From NCBI RefSeq assembly GCF_000024605.1, contig NC_013385.1, positions 1,111,501 through 1,175,500 of the forward strand: a stretch of DNA of 64,000 nucleotides, given 5' to 3'. This document shows positions 41,765-50,576 of this stretch, piece after piece. This DNA is from Ammonifex degensii KC4. Its GTDB lineage: Bacteria > Bacillota > Desulfotomaculia > Desulfotomaculales > Ammonificaceae. The notes under the pieces are model-generated. The model saw only the letters and a program-made list of their open reading frames with translations, had not been told where the DNA came from and ran no database searches. Made by a program: the position numbers and the translations under genes. The stretch's first letter is position 1. Every line of letters begins with the position of its first letter.

Positions 41765-43066
41765 ATGTCAGGCAATTTGGCTTCCCTCACCGACTTGCTG
41801 AAATGCACCCTTTACTTCCTGGACGGGGTGTTCCTAGAGGAGCTCTTACCCTACGTTCGCCAGCGGATGCTGCGGGACCTTCCGCCTGCGGAACTGGAAA
41901 ACCTGGTGCGCAAATGCCTGGAGCAGCATGCCTGCTTTTTCCAGGACAGGGAAAAGCGCTGGTGTCTTGACCGCCGAGGTCTGCCGGAGAACGATCCCGT
42001 GTACGATCTGCTTGCTTCCCGAGGTGAGCCCATGAGCCGCTGGAGCCTCATGCGGGAGAAAAACGGAAAAGAAGGAAAGCTTAACGACGACGGACGCTTC
42101 GTCCGGGTAGGGGAGGAGAAGTGGGGACTGACCTCCTGGCTGGTAGACCCTTCCTCTTACTCGCTGCGCCACCTGGTGGTAAAGGTTCTGCGGCAGAACC
42201 CTTCGGGCTTACCTCTTTCCCGCCTGGCGGCACTGGTGGGCGAGTACCGTCCCGTTCACCCCTCTTCCATCGAGCGGCTGCTGCGCCGCCATTCCTACTT
42301 TTACTGTCGGCGCGGCATATGGCAGTACGACCCCCGCGCTCATCTAGCCTGGGTGGAGGCCGTCGGCCACTTCACCGGCGCTTTACGCCGGCAAAAGGGG
42401 CGCCTGGAGGAAAGAATAGCCCTCTGGCAGCACCGCTGTGCTCGGCTGGAAGCGGAGCTTAAAGAGATCCAAGCCACCTGGAAGGAGGCAGCGGCCACTC
42501 TCAGCCGCCAGCAGGAAGAAAACGCCCTTTACCAGGAAAAGATGAAAGAGAAAGACCTTCTGCTGGACCTGCGCAAAAGGGAAATAATTCACTACCGGCA
42601 GGAGCTGGAGCGGAGTGAGAGGAAGGCCCAGAGCATCCTTCACCAGTGTCGGCTGTGGGTAAAGCGGGCAGAGGAGGCGGAAAAAGCACTTTCGCTTCTG
42701 GAAGAGGAGTTACGGCAAAAAGAGGAGGAATTGAAGCAGGTAAGGGAGCGCCTGGAGGAGACGCGTGAGTACTACGGGAATGAGGTGGCCAAGCTGCAGC
42801 GGGAGGTGATAGAACTCAAGCAGCGGCTAGCCCAGCAGAAGTCCCGGGCGGAAGAAATTGAGCAGTACCTGGCGGGAGAGAACCACCGGCTGGAGCACGA
42901 AGTCCGGCGCCTGCAGGCGGACAAAGAAGACCTTCTGCGCGAGCACCGTTTCCTTCAGTGGGAGCTCAACCGCCTGCGGGAGGAGAACCGCCGGCTGGAA
43001 AGGGAGCTTAGACACCCGCTAGTTAGATTTGTGAGACGCTTGAGTTTCTTCTTTGCCCGCGGCTAG
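41765..43066 (+). CDS. Winged-helix (RNA polymerase delta/HARE-like) protein with a long coiled coil
   Basis: 433 residues. Residues about 5-120 resemble the HARE/RpoE-type winged helix, ending in RFVRVGEEKWGLTSW, and a second similar module covers about 130-195 (LSRLAALVGEYRPVHPSSIE, ending in RRGIWQYD). From about 205 to 425 there is an almost unbroken coiled coil with heptad-rich Glu/Arg/Leu sequence. No membrane segment. The layout suggests a nucleic-acid or polymerase contact at one end and oligomerisation at the other. I cannot name a function. ATG behind AGGGAGGG; its end overlaps feoB by 48 bases on the other strand. Confidence 0.7.
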   Translation: MSGNLASLTDLLKCTLYFLDGVFLEELLPYVRQRMLRDLPPAELENLVRKCLEQHACFFQDREKRWCLDRRGLPENDPVYDLLASRGEPMSRWSLMREKNGKEGKLNDDGRFVRVGEEKWGLTSWLVDPSSYSLRHLVVKVLRQNPSGLPLSRLAALVGEYRPVHPSSIERLLRRHSYFYCRRGIWQYDPRAHLAWVEAVGHFTGALRRQKGRLEERIALWQHRCARLEAELKEIQATWKEAAATLSRQQEENALYQEKMKEKDLLLDLRKREIIHYRQELERSERKAQSILHQCRLWVKRAEEAEKALSLLEEELRQKEEELKQVRERLEETREYYGNEVAKLQREVIELKQRLAQQKSRAEEIEQYLAGENHRLEHEVRRLQADKEDLLREHRFLQWELNRLREENRRLERELRHPLVRFVRRLSFFFARG

Positions 43067-44851
43067 CTTCTCGCGGAGGGAAGCCTCGAACAAGAGAAGC
43101 AGAACGAGCAGACCCACGCCGGCCCAGGCCCAGAGCCCCAGGTAGACCAGGGTAAGGTGGGAGAAGATTCCCACAATCAGGGCCGTCACCAGCATTATGC
43201 CGGTGACGCGCAGCATATCAACCCAGCCCAGCTCCCGCAGGAGCACCAAGAAGGTGGCGATACAAGGGAAGTAGACGGCCAGGATGGTGCTGGCCACCGT
43301 GAGCTGGGCGGGGGAAAGATTGAGAGGTGCCAGGATGCCCAGGGCCACGTCTTTGCGAAGGAAGCCCAGGAAAAGGGTGATTACCGCGTTGCCGGGAAGG
43401 CCAAAAAGGGGGCCGAACACGGGACTGAAGATCCGGGCCAGCCAGTAGGATAACCCTGAAGTGTGGATGAGGTTCACCAGCAAAATACCCAGAATGACCA
43501 GGGGCACGGCTTCCCGCAGGAAGTGGCTCAGGCGCAAATTGAGCTTCTTCAGAAAAGCCTTCAGGTTGGGGAGCCGGTAGGGAGGAATTTCCATGAGAAG
43601 CGCGGGCGTGTACCCGGTCATGAAGCGGTTGAGCAGGAGCCCTAAGACGAGCCACACGGCGAAGAGGGTGAGGAAGACCTGTGCCAGGTAGAAGCCCCCG
43701 TGTGCCCCCACCAGGGCGAAAATCATGGCCGTCTGGGAAAAGCAGGGTACCGCTATGACCGTGAGGGTGCTGGCAATGAACTTTTGCCGGCGGCTTTCTA
43801 GGTTGCGGATGGCCAAAGCCGCGGGCACGTTACACCCCAGGCCCAGCACCATGGGGACTATGGCGTAGCCGTGCAGGCCCAGGCTGTGCATCAGCCCGTC
43901 CAGCAGCACGGCTAGGCGGGGCAGGTAGCCCAGGTCCTCCAGGAACCCGAGAACGGCGTAAAAGGCAATTATATAAGGAAGGACCATGACCAGGGGTACG
44001 TAAAGCCCGGTGCTTAAAAGTCCTAAAGAGGTGACAAAGTCCACTTTTCCGTTAACCAACTGACCTATCAGGAGATCGTGTACGAATCCCTGCCCGCCTA
44101 AGAAGTTGCTGAGCTTGGTCAGCAGGGGAGCATAAAGATGGGTGAAGAAGGGGTCAAAGATCCAGTTGATGAGCCCTTCGCCTACGAAGCGTACGAGCTT
44201 GAAGGTGAGGTGGAGGACGATCAGGGCCAGGAAAAGTCCCCCTACCGGATGGACACTCAGATCCTCCAATCTCTCTAGTAAAGTGTGGTGCCGGTGGCTC
44301 AGACGCTGGACCTCTCGCACGATTCGGCCCACCGTGGCGTAGCGCTCGTCGACGGTCTGCCAGCCTACCTTGCCCAGGCGGGCTTCCGGCAGGCGCCGCA
44401 CCAACTCTTTCAGCCCCCTGCCGCTGGTGGCGGCGGTAGGGACCACCGGGACCCCCAGTATTTCCTCCAGCCGTCTGACATCAATCTCAATCCCTTTATG
44501 CTGTGCTTCGTCCCAGAGGTTGAGGGCTATAATCACCGGCACGGGGCGCTCCAGGAGCTCCAGGGTGAGGTAGAGGTTGCGCTCGAGATTGGTGGCGTCC
44601 ACCACGTTGACGATGATGTCTCCTTCGGAGAGCATGGAAACTGCCACTTCTTCGGCCTTGCAGGATGGGTCCAGTGAATAAGTACCGGGCACGTCGATGA
44701 TTTCAACTTTTTCCCCGTTTAGGTCCAGATATCCCTTGGTGTACTCCACCGTCGTGCCCGGGTAGTTGGAAGAAATTACGCGCGTGCCGGTCAGCTGCGC
44801 GAAGATTACGCTTTTCCCCACGTTAGGGTTACCGACCAGTAGTACCTTCAT
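43019..44851 (-). CDS. feoB: Ferrous iron transporter FeoB
   Basis: 610 residues. N-terminal G domain: G1 LLVGNPNVGKS, G2 around YPGTTVE, G3 IDVPGTYSLD and G4 ALNLWDEAQ. The G domain is followed by the helical GDI domain and eight or more membrane helices with the GCNVPAALAIRNLESRRQKF Gate-type motif. Shorter than E. coli FeoB (773) because the C-terminal cytoplasmic part is reduced. Takes up Fe(II) under anoxic conditions. It overlaps feoA by 23 bases, so the two are co-translated. Confidence 0.95.
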   Translation of the reverse strand: MKVLLVGNPNVGKSVIFAQLTGTRVISSNYPGTTVEYTKGYLDLNGEKVEIIDVPGTYSLDPSCKAEEVAVSMLSEGDIIVNVVDATNLERNLYLTLELLERPVPVIIALNLWDEAQHKGIEIDVRRLEEILGVPVVPTAATSGRGLKELVRRLPEARLGKVGWQTVDERYATVGRIVREVQRLSHRHHTLLERLEDLSVHPVGGLFLALIVLHLTFKLVRFVGEGLINWIFDPFFTHLYAPLLTKLSNFLGGQGFVHDLLIGQLVNGKVDFVTSLGLLSTGLYVPLVMVLPYIIAFYAVLGFLEDLGYLPRLAVLLDGLMHSLGLHGYAIVPMVLGLGCNVPAALAIRNLESRRQKFIASTLTVIAVPCFSQTAMIFALVGAHGGFYLAQVFLTLFAVWLVLGLLLNRFMTGYTPALLMEIPPYRLPNLKAFLKKLNLRLSHFLREAVPLVILGILLVNLIHTSGLSYWLARIFSPVFGPLFGLPGNAVITLFLGFLRKDVALGILAPLNLSPAQLTVASTILAVYFPCIATFLVLLRELGWVDMLRVTGIMLVTALIVGIFSHLTLVYLGLWAWAGVGLLVLLLLFEASLREKLAAGKEETQASHKSN

Positions 44852-45095
44852 CCAGTACCTCCACCATTACCCTCTGCGCTAGCCCGTAACCCAAGGCTAC
44901 CTGGGAGTGATTGACATTTACCACCACCGGCCCGTGAAAGGGGAGGCCGCTTATCTTTACAATCTCCTTCCCCGGAGCCAATCCCAGGGCTTTAAGTCTC
45001 TTTTCCGCCTGGGCTCCGGCGGTAAAATAAGCGATGCGAGCTTTACTCCCGTTTTTCAACAAGGTTAGAGGGCACAAATTTGGTCGCTTGTCCAA
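44829..45095 (-). CDS. feoA: FeoA, SH3-like partner of FeoB
   Basis: 88 residues from TTG behind GGGAGG. The SH3-like barrel is seen in ARIAYFTAGAQAEKRLKALG (the L-x-x-L-G-L-x-P-G pattern continues with LAPGKEIVKI) and GYGLAQRVMVEVL. It binds and supports FeoB at the inner face of the membrane. Driven by the promoter at 45119-45148. Confidence 0.93.
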   Translation of the reverse strand: MDKRPNLCPLTLLKNGSKARIAYFTAGAQAEKRLKALGLAPGKEIVKISGLPFHGPVVVNVNHSQVALGYGLAQRVMVEVLDEGTTGR

Positions 45096-45118
45096 ATGTG
45101 GCTCGCCTCCCTCGCTGC

Positions 45119-45148
45119 ATTATATTTAGGGCGCCGGCAGGCAGTCAA
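45119..45148 (-). promoter_or_regulatory. Promoter of feoAB
   Basis: On the minus strand TTGACT (45148-45143), 18 bases, TATAAT (45124-45119). No Fur-like palindrome was recognised. Confidence 0.8.
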
Positions 45149-45193
45149 CCGGGAACTTTCGGCTGCCGCCGGTTCATGTGGTACAATAAAACC

Positions 45194-46714
45194 ATGCTTA
45201 GCCGGAAGGTAAGCTTGGTTTTGCCGCCGCCCCGCTTGGGAGACAACCGTGCCGATGCCGAGCGCTGCCTTGCCGCTCTGCCTTTCCGGGAGGTAGAGGT
45301 ACCCCTTTCTGTCCTCCAGTACCTACCAAGAGTATTGCGGGAGGGGGATTGGAAGGTAACAGTCACTCTGGGGGTAAGGACAGGAGGGGAGTGGCGCCTC
45401 CTGGCGGTAGAGCCGGGTGACACCACCGCGCGCCACTGGGGCGTGGCCCTGGACGGCGGCACCACTACCCTGGTGGCCTCCCTGGTGGACCTCAACACAG
45501 GAGAGGTCAAGGTCACGGCTTCCTGCCTCAACGCCCAGGTAGAGGTGGCCGAGGACCTGCTCACCCGCCTGCAGTTGTCTGAAGAACCAGAAGGTAGGGA
45601 ACAGCTCACCCGCCTTTTAAGGGAGAGTGTGAACCGGCTCGTACAAGAGCTTGCTTCCCGGGCCGGGATTTCTCCAGAGGAGATTACCGCGCTGGTCTTC
45701 AGCGGCAATACCGCCATGACTCACTTCTTCCTGGGGCTCGACCCCTCCCGCCTCTGCCGCGAGCCTTACCTGCCGGTGGTAAATAACCCCGGTTTTTACC
45801 GGAACCGGGAGGGGCTGAATCTGGTCATCCACCCGGAGGCGGTGATTTACTGCCTGCCTAATGTAGGAAGTTATGTAGGAGGGGACGCGCTGGCGGGGAT
45901 ACTGGTGAGCGGTCTTCACCGAAGGGAAGCAATAAGCCTGCTGGTGGACATAGGGACCAACGCCGAGCTCGTCCTGGGTAACCGGGAGTGGCTGGTGGCC
46001 GCCGCCGGGGCTGCCGGTCCTGCCCTGGAAGGGGGAGTGGTGGAGGCAGGCATGCGGGCGGAGCCGGGAGCGGTGGACCGCATATGGGTAGATCCCTCCA
46101 CCGGGAAGATACGCTATAGGGTGATAGGGGGAGGGAAGGTTAGGGGTCTCTGCGGCTCGGCGGTGGTCGACCTCTTGGCCGGGCTGGTCTTAGCCGGCAT
46201 TATCGACCGGGCAGGAAGATTTACCGACGGCCGGGAGGCGATGGAGGTGGTACCGGCGGAGGAGACGGAGCAGGGCCGGCCTCTAATACTCACCCAGAAA
46301 GACGTGAAGAACTTCCTGCGGACTAAAGGAGCGGTAACCGCCGCTATAGAAACGCTGCAGGCAGCGGTAGGAATAGGCTTCAAGGATATCGAATACTTTT
46401 TTGTGGCTGGAACCTTTGGGGAGCACCTGGACGTAGAAGCGGCCGTCACCTTGGGCCTTTATCCCGACCTCCCCCGTGAGCGCATAATCTTGCTGGGAAA
46501 CGCTTCTTTGGAGGGAGCCCGGCGGGCCCTGCTGGACGAGAAGGGGCGGGAGGAACTGGCTTTGATCGGTCAAAAACTCACCTACATCGAGCTTAACGCC
46601 GACCAGAAGTTTATGGACCGCTTCGTCGGCGGTCAGTTTTTCCCGCATACCGATCTCGAGCTTTATCCCACCGTACGCGAGCGCCTGCGGGCCGCTGGCA
46701 GGCTGAAGGAGTAG
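45194..46714 (+). CDS. ASKHA-domain protein (DUF4445/RACo-like corrinoid activator core)
   Basis: 506 residues from ATG 45194. ASKHA-fold ATPase motifs: GVALDGGTTTLVASLVDLNT (phosphate 1, about residue 90), NVGSYVGGDALAGIL, LVDIGTNAELVLGNREWLVA (phosphate 2) and AAVGIGFKDIEYFFVAGTFG. Proteins of this family reactivate corrinoid proteins by reducing cobalt from Co(II) to Co(I). They normally start with a [2Fe-2S] ferredoxin domain, which is missing here. TACAAT at 45182-45187 lies only 7 bases before the ATG, so the message may be leaderless or start elsewhere. The DUF2225 gene follows. Confidence 0.82.
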   Translation: MLSRKVSLVLPPPRLGDNRADAERCLAALPFREVEVPLSVLQYLPRVLREGDWKVTVTLGVRTGGEWRLLAVEPGDTTARHWGVALDGGTTTLVASLVDLNTGEVKVTASCLNAQVEVAEDLLTRLQLSEEPEGREQLTRLLRESVNRLVQELASRAGISPEEITALVFSGNTAMTHFFLGLDPSRLCREPYLPVVNNPGFYRNREGLNLVIHPEAVIYCLPNVGSYVGGDALAGILVSGLHRREAISLLVDIGTNAELVLGNREWLVAAAGAAGPALEGGVVEAGMRAEPGAVDRIWVDPSTGKIRYRVIGGGKVRGLCGSAVVDLLAGLVLAGIIDRAGRFTDGREAMEVVPAEETEQGRPLILTQKDVKNFLRTKGAVTAAIETLQAAVGIGFKDIEYFFVAGTFGEHLDVEAAVTLGLYPDLPRERIILLGNASLEGARRALLDEKGREELALIGQKLTYIELNADQKFMDRFVGGQFFPHTDLELYPTVRERLRAAGRLKE

Positions 46715-46720
46715 AGGAAA

Positions 46721-47389
46721 ATGGCGCAAACCGTTTTCTGCCGTCTACGCTGCCCCCGTTGCTTTACTTCCTTTCCGGCGGAGATTGCTTTGAGCACGGG
46801 GGCTAAAGGTCGGCTTTCCAGCGACCTCTGCTACCGTGGCGAGGGGAGTTTCGTTTACCCTTACCTCGTGGTGGTCTGCCCGGGTTGCGGCTTCACCTCC
46901 TACCACCAGGAGTTCGATTACCTTGCCGAGCTCCCCCGGTACTCTCCTTATCATCCTGTGGGCCGGGCTTTGAAGAACTTCTTGCAAGAGAGACGCCACC
47001 TTTACCCGGGGAGTGAGAAGTACCGGCTAGCGGCGGAGGACGCCAAGCGGCGGGGGAGTTCGCACTTAGATATAGCCCATCTCCACCTGAAAGGATCCTG
47101 GTGCGCGCGGGAAGAGGGGAATCTTGAAGCTGAGAGGTACCACCAAGAGGAGGCCCTTCATCATTTCCGGTTGGCTTTGAAGGAGGTAGTAGAGGCTCGC
47201 GACGTAGCGGTGATAAGGTACCTGGAAGGGGAGCTCTGCCGACGTCTGGGCCGTTTCGAGGAGGCAGAAAAGGCTTTTGCTGCCATCGCTCCTACTGATC
47301 TTCCTTACTGGCTGCGCGCCGCCTTTGAGCGCATGCGGGAACTGGCGACCCGTCACGACGCTTCTCCTCAGGAACTTCCCAGAACCTAG
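46721..47389 (+). CDS. DUF2225-family zinc-ribbon/TPR-like protein
   Basis: 222 residues. The N-terminus has two CxxC pairs (CRLRCPRCFTSF at residues 6-17 and VVCPGCGFTSYHQEF at about 50), a zinc ribbon. The rest is helical with TPR-like helices (DIAHLHLKGSWCAREEGNLE, YLEGELCRRLGRFEEAEKAF). This is the DUF2225 family common in Clostridia, function unknown. Starts 6 bases after the ASKHA gene behind GAGGAAA, so probably co-expressed. 47390-47533 separates it from TnpB element 5. Confidence 0.85.
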   Translation: MAQTVFCRLRCPRCFTSFPAEIALSTGAKGRLSSDLCYRGEGSFVYPYLVVVCPGCGFTSYHQEFDYLAELPRYSPYHPVGRALKNFLQERRHLYPGSEKYRLAAEDAKRRGSSHLDIAHLHLKGSWCAREEGNLEAERYHQEEALHHFRLALKEVVEARDVAVIRYLEGELCRRLGRFEEAEKAFAAIAPTDLPYWLRAAFERMRELATRHDASPQELPRT

Positions 47390-47533
47390 CGAGACAATGA
47401 AGGTCCTTTCAACAGCTATCGTTTTCCCTAAACAATTCTGAGCATCCTTTATCTTCTTCAACAGTTGCGCTCCCTAGCATGTCCTGGTAGAATCGACCTC
47501 ATCAGGGGAAACTCTGGCCTTCAGGTGAGAGTC

Positions 47534-49039
47534 TTGAAGTTCAAGACCAGGAAGCCCGCCGACACGATAACCGTGCCCGCCAGGATGTACCCGGATGAGG
47601 CGGCAGAAAAGAAGCTCGTGTCTTTCATGCGCCGGTTCCAGGCGGCAAAGCGCACCGCCTACCAGGCGCTGAGACGGGGAAAGAAACCGGAAGAAATCGT
47701 CAAAGACCTCTACCGGAAGTTCTTCCCCAACGCCCGCTGGTGCCAGTGGGCTTTGGAGGACGCCAAAGCCACCTGTGATGCCCAGAAAGAGCAGCTCAAG
47801 ATGCACGTCTCAGACTTAGAGGGCAAGATAGAGAAGTCCGAGGAGAAGCTTAAGCGCACCAAAAACAAGCTTCACCGCCAGGGGATACTGGCCCGCATCG
47901 CGAAGCTGCGCGCGAAGCTGGAGTACTGGAAGGGTTTCCTGGAGCGGGACGAAGTCCCTCCTGCCGTCTTCGGTGGCAAGAAAAACCTGCTGCTTCTTCA
48001 GGAAGGGAAGCTCTCCAAGGAGGAGTGGCGGGAGTTGAGGTCGAACGCCTTCTACTCCGTGGGCCAGGCCAACCAGAAGGGGCTGGAGGGCCAGCACGGC
48101 AACGCCAACACGGAAATCGTATACGATGAGGCAACAGACTCCTTCCGGCTCAACGTATACATACCGCCGGAGCCGGAAGACAAGCGTGCGGAAGGAAAGG
48201 AAAACCGGGCGAAGCAGCGCGCGAGGCGGGATAAAGACTGGGTCTCCGTGCCCCTGGAGATTCCTGCCCGCTACCGGAACCTTCTCCTCTGTTGCCTGGC
48301 CGGGGGCGGGCCGTACTCAGTGCGGGTGGTGCGCAGAGACGGTAGGTTCGACTGCTTCATTTCCTTCTCGCTAGGCGACACCGCGGAAGTGGACAGGACC
48401 TCCCCCATGGCCGGGATGGACTTAAACCCTGACGTGGTGGCGGTGACCGTCGTCCTGCCGGACGGGAACTTCAAGGTCTCCCGTTGTTTCTGGTGCCACG
48501 ACCTGGTCCACGCTTCACATGAGAAGCGGGAGTGGATTGCAGGCAACCTGGCCAAAGGGGTGGCCGACTGGCTGGAGTCCCTGGGCGTAAAGCAGGTTGC
48601 CCTGGAGGAGCTTTCCTTTGCCCAGGACCACGACACCAACAGAGCGTTCAACCGGATCACGCACAACTTCTGCGTGAGGCTCCTCTTCAACCGCATCGTC
48701 GTGGCCCTGAGGAAGCGCGGCATAGCGGTGTTCACCGTCCCCGCGCATTTTACTTCGCTCATAGGCTTCTTCAAGTACTCTGAGACTTACGGGCTTAACA
48801 CCCACCAGGCGGCGGCACTGGTCATAGCCCGTCGGGCGCTGGGCTTTAAAGAAAAAGTGCCAAAGACCCTGCTTCGGCTCCTCGGGCGCCCGCCCGGGGA
48901 AGGATGGGCGCACGGGAGGCTTTGGGGCAGGCTCTTTGGCATGTTTAAGGCAGCCCGGAAGAAGGTCTCCCGCTACTTCAGCGTGAAGGCCTTTACCCCT
49001 TCCGCCTGGCTGGAACACATTTTTGCCGGAGCGGGCTAA
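47534..49039 (+). CDS. tnpB: TnpB-related protein, zinc-ribbon-less; His in third RuvC motif
   Basis: 501 residues from TTG 47534 behind AGGTGAG; the frame is open further upstream to 47465 without a ribosome site. A long N-terminal helical part (FMRRFQAAKRTAYQALRRGK, then a coiled coil near 95-130) and AVFGGKKNLLLLQEG precede the RuvC core. Motif I is in AGMDLNPDVVAVTVV (about residue 295), II in VALEELSFAQDHD, and III reads GLNTHQAAALVIARRALGF with His for Asp. No CxxC ribbon. The frame is intact, so the protein is probably made. Confidence 0.85.
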   Translation: MKFKTRKPADTITVPARMYPDEAAEKKLVSFMRRFQAAKRTAYQALRRGKKPEEIVKDLYRKFFPNARWCQWALEDAKATCDAQKEQLKMHVSDLEGKIEKSEEKLKRTKNKLHRQGILARIAKLRAKLEYWKGFLERDEVPPAVFGGKKNLLLLQEGKLSKEEWRELRSNAFYSVGQANQKGLEGQHGNANTEIVYDEATDSFRLNVYIPPEPEDKRAEGKENRAKQRARRDKDWVSVPLEIPARYRNLLLCCLAGGGPYSVRVVRRDGRFDCFISFSLGDTAEVDRTSPMAGMDLNPDVVAVTVVLPDGNFKVSRCFWCHDLVHASHEKREWIAGNLAKGVADWLESLGVKQVALEELSFAQDHDTNRAFNRITHNFCVRLLFNRIVVALRKRGIAVFTVPAHFTSLIGFFKYSETYGLNTHQAAALVIARRALGFKEKVPKTLLRLLGRPPGEGWAHGRLWGRLFGMFKAARKKVSRYFSVKAFTPSAWLEHIFAGAG

Positions 49040-49411
49040 AGTCCATTTTCTTTAAGCCTGCCGTCCTTCCCTGCCGGGGCCGCCCGGGATCCCGGCAACA
49101 CCGTGCGGTGGGGGTAAAAGGGGCGGCGGGTAGGCGGGGTAACTCCCCCTCCCGGTATGTGCCCGGAGGCGGGTACCGCCTGCGGGGATTTCCCCGTAGC
49201 CTACAAATGTGGGACCCGCCTGAGGGACGGAAAACGCCGGGATGCGGCCCGGCAGCCGTGGGCCCGAGACCGGGAAGATGTGGGCCTTCCCCGTTAGGGG
49301 GGTGCCGGGCCGGCCAGACGGTGACGGAGGTAGCCGTCGGCAGGAGCCAAAAGCTTCTGTCTGCACAATGAGTACCTGGGCGGGCTAAGCAAAACACATG
49401 TTTGCTTAGCT
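49040..49411 (+). ncRNA. GC-rich 3' region and terminal hairpin of element 5, probable guide-RNA scaffold
   Basis: About 340 GC-rich bases with no convincing gene and many short complementary arms, for example GGCGGGTACCGCC (49168-49180) and CGGGGATTTCCCCG (49183-49196). It closes with the perfect 10-base-pair hairpin 49384-49410. Same position and style as in elements 2, 3 and 6. Confidence 0.5.
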
Positions 49412-49445
49412 TTGCTTAGGGAAAATTGACCTCCGGGAAAAAGAA

Positions 49446-49476
49446 GGGTGGCCGTAACCGGCCGCCCGGATTTTTT
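49446..49476. terminator. Terminator between element 5 and the zinc-ribbon protein gene
   Basis: GGGTGGCCG, loop TAAC, CGGCCGCCC (one G-T pair), then GGATTTTTT on the plus strand. The complement also has a T-rich flank (TTCTTTTT), so it can end the minus-strand gene as well. Confidence 0.8.
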
Positions 49477-49753
49477 AATCAAACAGGTCTTCGAACAACT
49501 CGAAGATACTTTTTCTCTTATGCTTCTTGTGGTAGCTGGAGTGTGTGTAGTGGTCGTGATGGTGATGGCGGTAGTGGTCGTCGTAGTCTTTGTGGTACTC
49601 AGTTTCTTGGAATTCCCGGGCCAGGGCAATCACCTTTTCCAGTTCTCCGCCATCGAGCCATACCCCACGGCAGCGGGAGCAAACATCTAGCAAAACCCCG
49701 TAACGGGGCACTTCTTTCAAAGGTACATGACATACCGGGCACTCTTTTACCAA
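49475..49753 (-). CDS. Zinc-ribbon (TFIIB-type) protein with a His-rich tail
   Basis: 92 residues from TTG 49753, chosen because CAGGAGGGG sits at the right distance and the zinc domain starts here; the frame is open further upstream past the promoter. The zf-TFIIB domain is KECPVCHVPLKEV...DVCSRCRGVWLDGGELEKV (two CxxC pairs). The tail is rich in His and Tyr (YDDHYRHHHHDHYTHSSYHK) and ends in an acidic helix (IFELFEDLF). Single-gene unit. Function unknown; a metal-linked role is suggested only by composition. Confidence 0.8.
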   Translation of the reverse strand: MVKECPVCHVPLKEVPRYGVLLDVCSRCRGVWLDGGELEKVIALAREFQETEYHKDYDDHYRHHHHDHYTHSSYHKKHKRKSIFELFEDLFD

Positions 49754-49790
49754 GCCAAACCCCTCCTGAGCATACTCTACTCCATTATAA

Positions 49791-49819
49791 AATATAACCG
49801 GAGCAGGGCGTGGTGTCAA
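49791..49819 (-). promoter_or_regulatory. Promoter of the zinc-ribbon protein gene
   Basis: On the minus strand TTGACA (49819-49814), 17 bases, TATATT (49796-49791). A second TATAAT (49789-49784) lies just downstream. Confidence 0.75.
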
Positions 49820-49878
49820 GAAGGACAGTTCAGGGCGACCCGTTTTCGCATAAACCATCGTGCTGAGTTCCAGGAGGG

Positions 49879-49950
49879 AATATGGTCTTAAAGAAAGAAG
49901 TAAGTTGGAAGGGAACGGTTTGCCGGATAAAGCCTGTCCGGCGGCCAAAC
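49879..49950 (+). CDS. Possible 23-residue leader peptide
   Basis: ATG 49879 follows CCAGGAGGGAAT, a good ribosome site, and encodes MVLKKEVSWKGTVCRIKPVR plus three residues before a stop 25 bases upstream of the flavin reductase. It is basic with one Cys. It may be a leader peptide or chance; no family was recognised. Confidence 0.3.
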
Positions 49951-49974
49951 TAAGAAATAGGGGAGGGGAAGAAA

Positions 49975-50568
49975 GTGGTAAAGAGGGAAGTAGCCTTGGA
50001 GGAAGCTTACCGGCTGCTGACGCCGGGAATGGTAGTGCTGATAGCTAGCCAGCGCGACGGGCGGAACAACGTGATGACCGCTTCTTGGCAAATGCCGGTA
50101 AGCAAAGAGCCACCCTTGGTGGCGGTGGCTATAGCCAAGAAGCATCTGACGGCGGAGTATATCCAGGCTACCGGCGCCTTTACCGTGAACGTGCCTGGTT
50201 TCAGCCTCCTGCCCAAGGTTCATTTCTGCGGCACCATTTCCGGCCGCAAGGTAAAGGATAAATTGGAAGAAGCTGGATTGACGCCGGTTCCGGGTAAAAA
50301 GGTGCCGGTACCGCTTATAAAGGAATGCCTGGCCGGGCTTGAGTGTCGGGTGTGGAACACTTATGACGGCGGCGATCACTATATTTTCGTGGGCGAAGTC
50401 GTCCGGGCGGAAGCTTCAGAAGCTTTTGATGGGTTCTGGCGGCTGAAAGACAACCAGGACGAGTATCCGGTGCATCATCTAGGCGGGCCACATTATTATT
50501 TACCTGGGCCGTCTGTATCAGTTCTACCCAAGGATGGTGGCTTTGAAGTTACGCCTCTCAAACCCTAA
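49975..50568 (+). CDS. Flavin reductase-like (FMN-binding split-barrel) protein
   Basis: 197 residues from GTG behind GGGGAGGGGAAGAAA. Split-barrel flavoprotein: RLLTPGMVVLIASQRDGRNN, VMTASWQMPVSKEPPLVAVA, TGAFTVNVPG and HYIFVGEVVRAEAS are typical of the flavin reductase/flavoredoxin family, with FMN held by the TASWQMPVS loop. Likely electron transfer in anaerobic redox metabolism; the partner is unknown. A terminator follows. Confidence 0.88.
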   Translation: MVKREVALEEAYRLLTPGMVVLIASQRDGRNNVMTASWQMPVSKEPPLVAVAIAKKHLTAEYIQATGAFTVNVPGFSLLPKVHFCGTISGRKVKDKLEEAGLTPVPGKKVPVPLIKECLAGLECRVWNTYDGGDHYIFVGEVVRAEASEAFDGFWRLKDNQDEYPVHHLGGPHYYLPGPSVSVLPKDGGFEVTPLKP

Positions 50569-50576
50569 AGTAATTA

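Larger units (their letters stand above)
47470..49411 (+). mobile_element. TnpB element 5 (no TnpA trace)
   Basis: A large zinc-less tnpB-related gene, about 340 bases of GC-rich DNA and a perfect terminal hairpin (GCTAAGCAAA with TTTGCTTAGC, 49384-49410). The left end is uncertain. Unlike elements 1, 3 and 6 no MerR-like head precedes tnpB. It is inserted between the DUF2225 gene and the zinc-ribbon protein gene without breaking either. Confidence 0.7.

Noticed and set aside
43019-43066. Frameshift at the overlap of the coiled-coil gene and feoB
   Set aside because: Both frames are complete and convergent. A 48-base tail overlap is acceptable and neither end shows a broken domain.
49754-49948. 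A longer N-terminus for the zinc-ribbon protein
   Set aside because: It would run through the gene's own promoter (49791-49819) and lacks similarity. TTG 49753 has a proper ribosome site.
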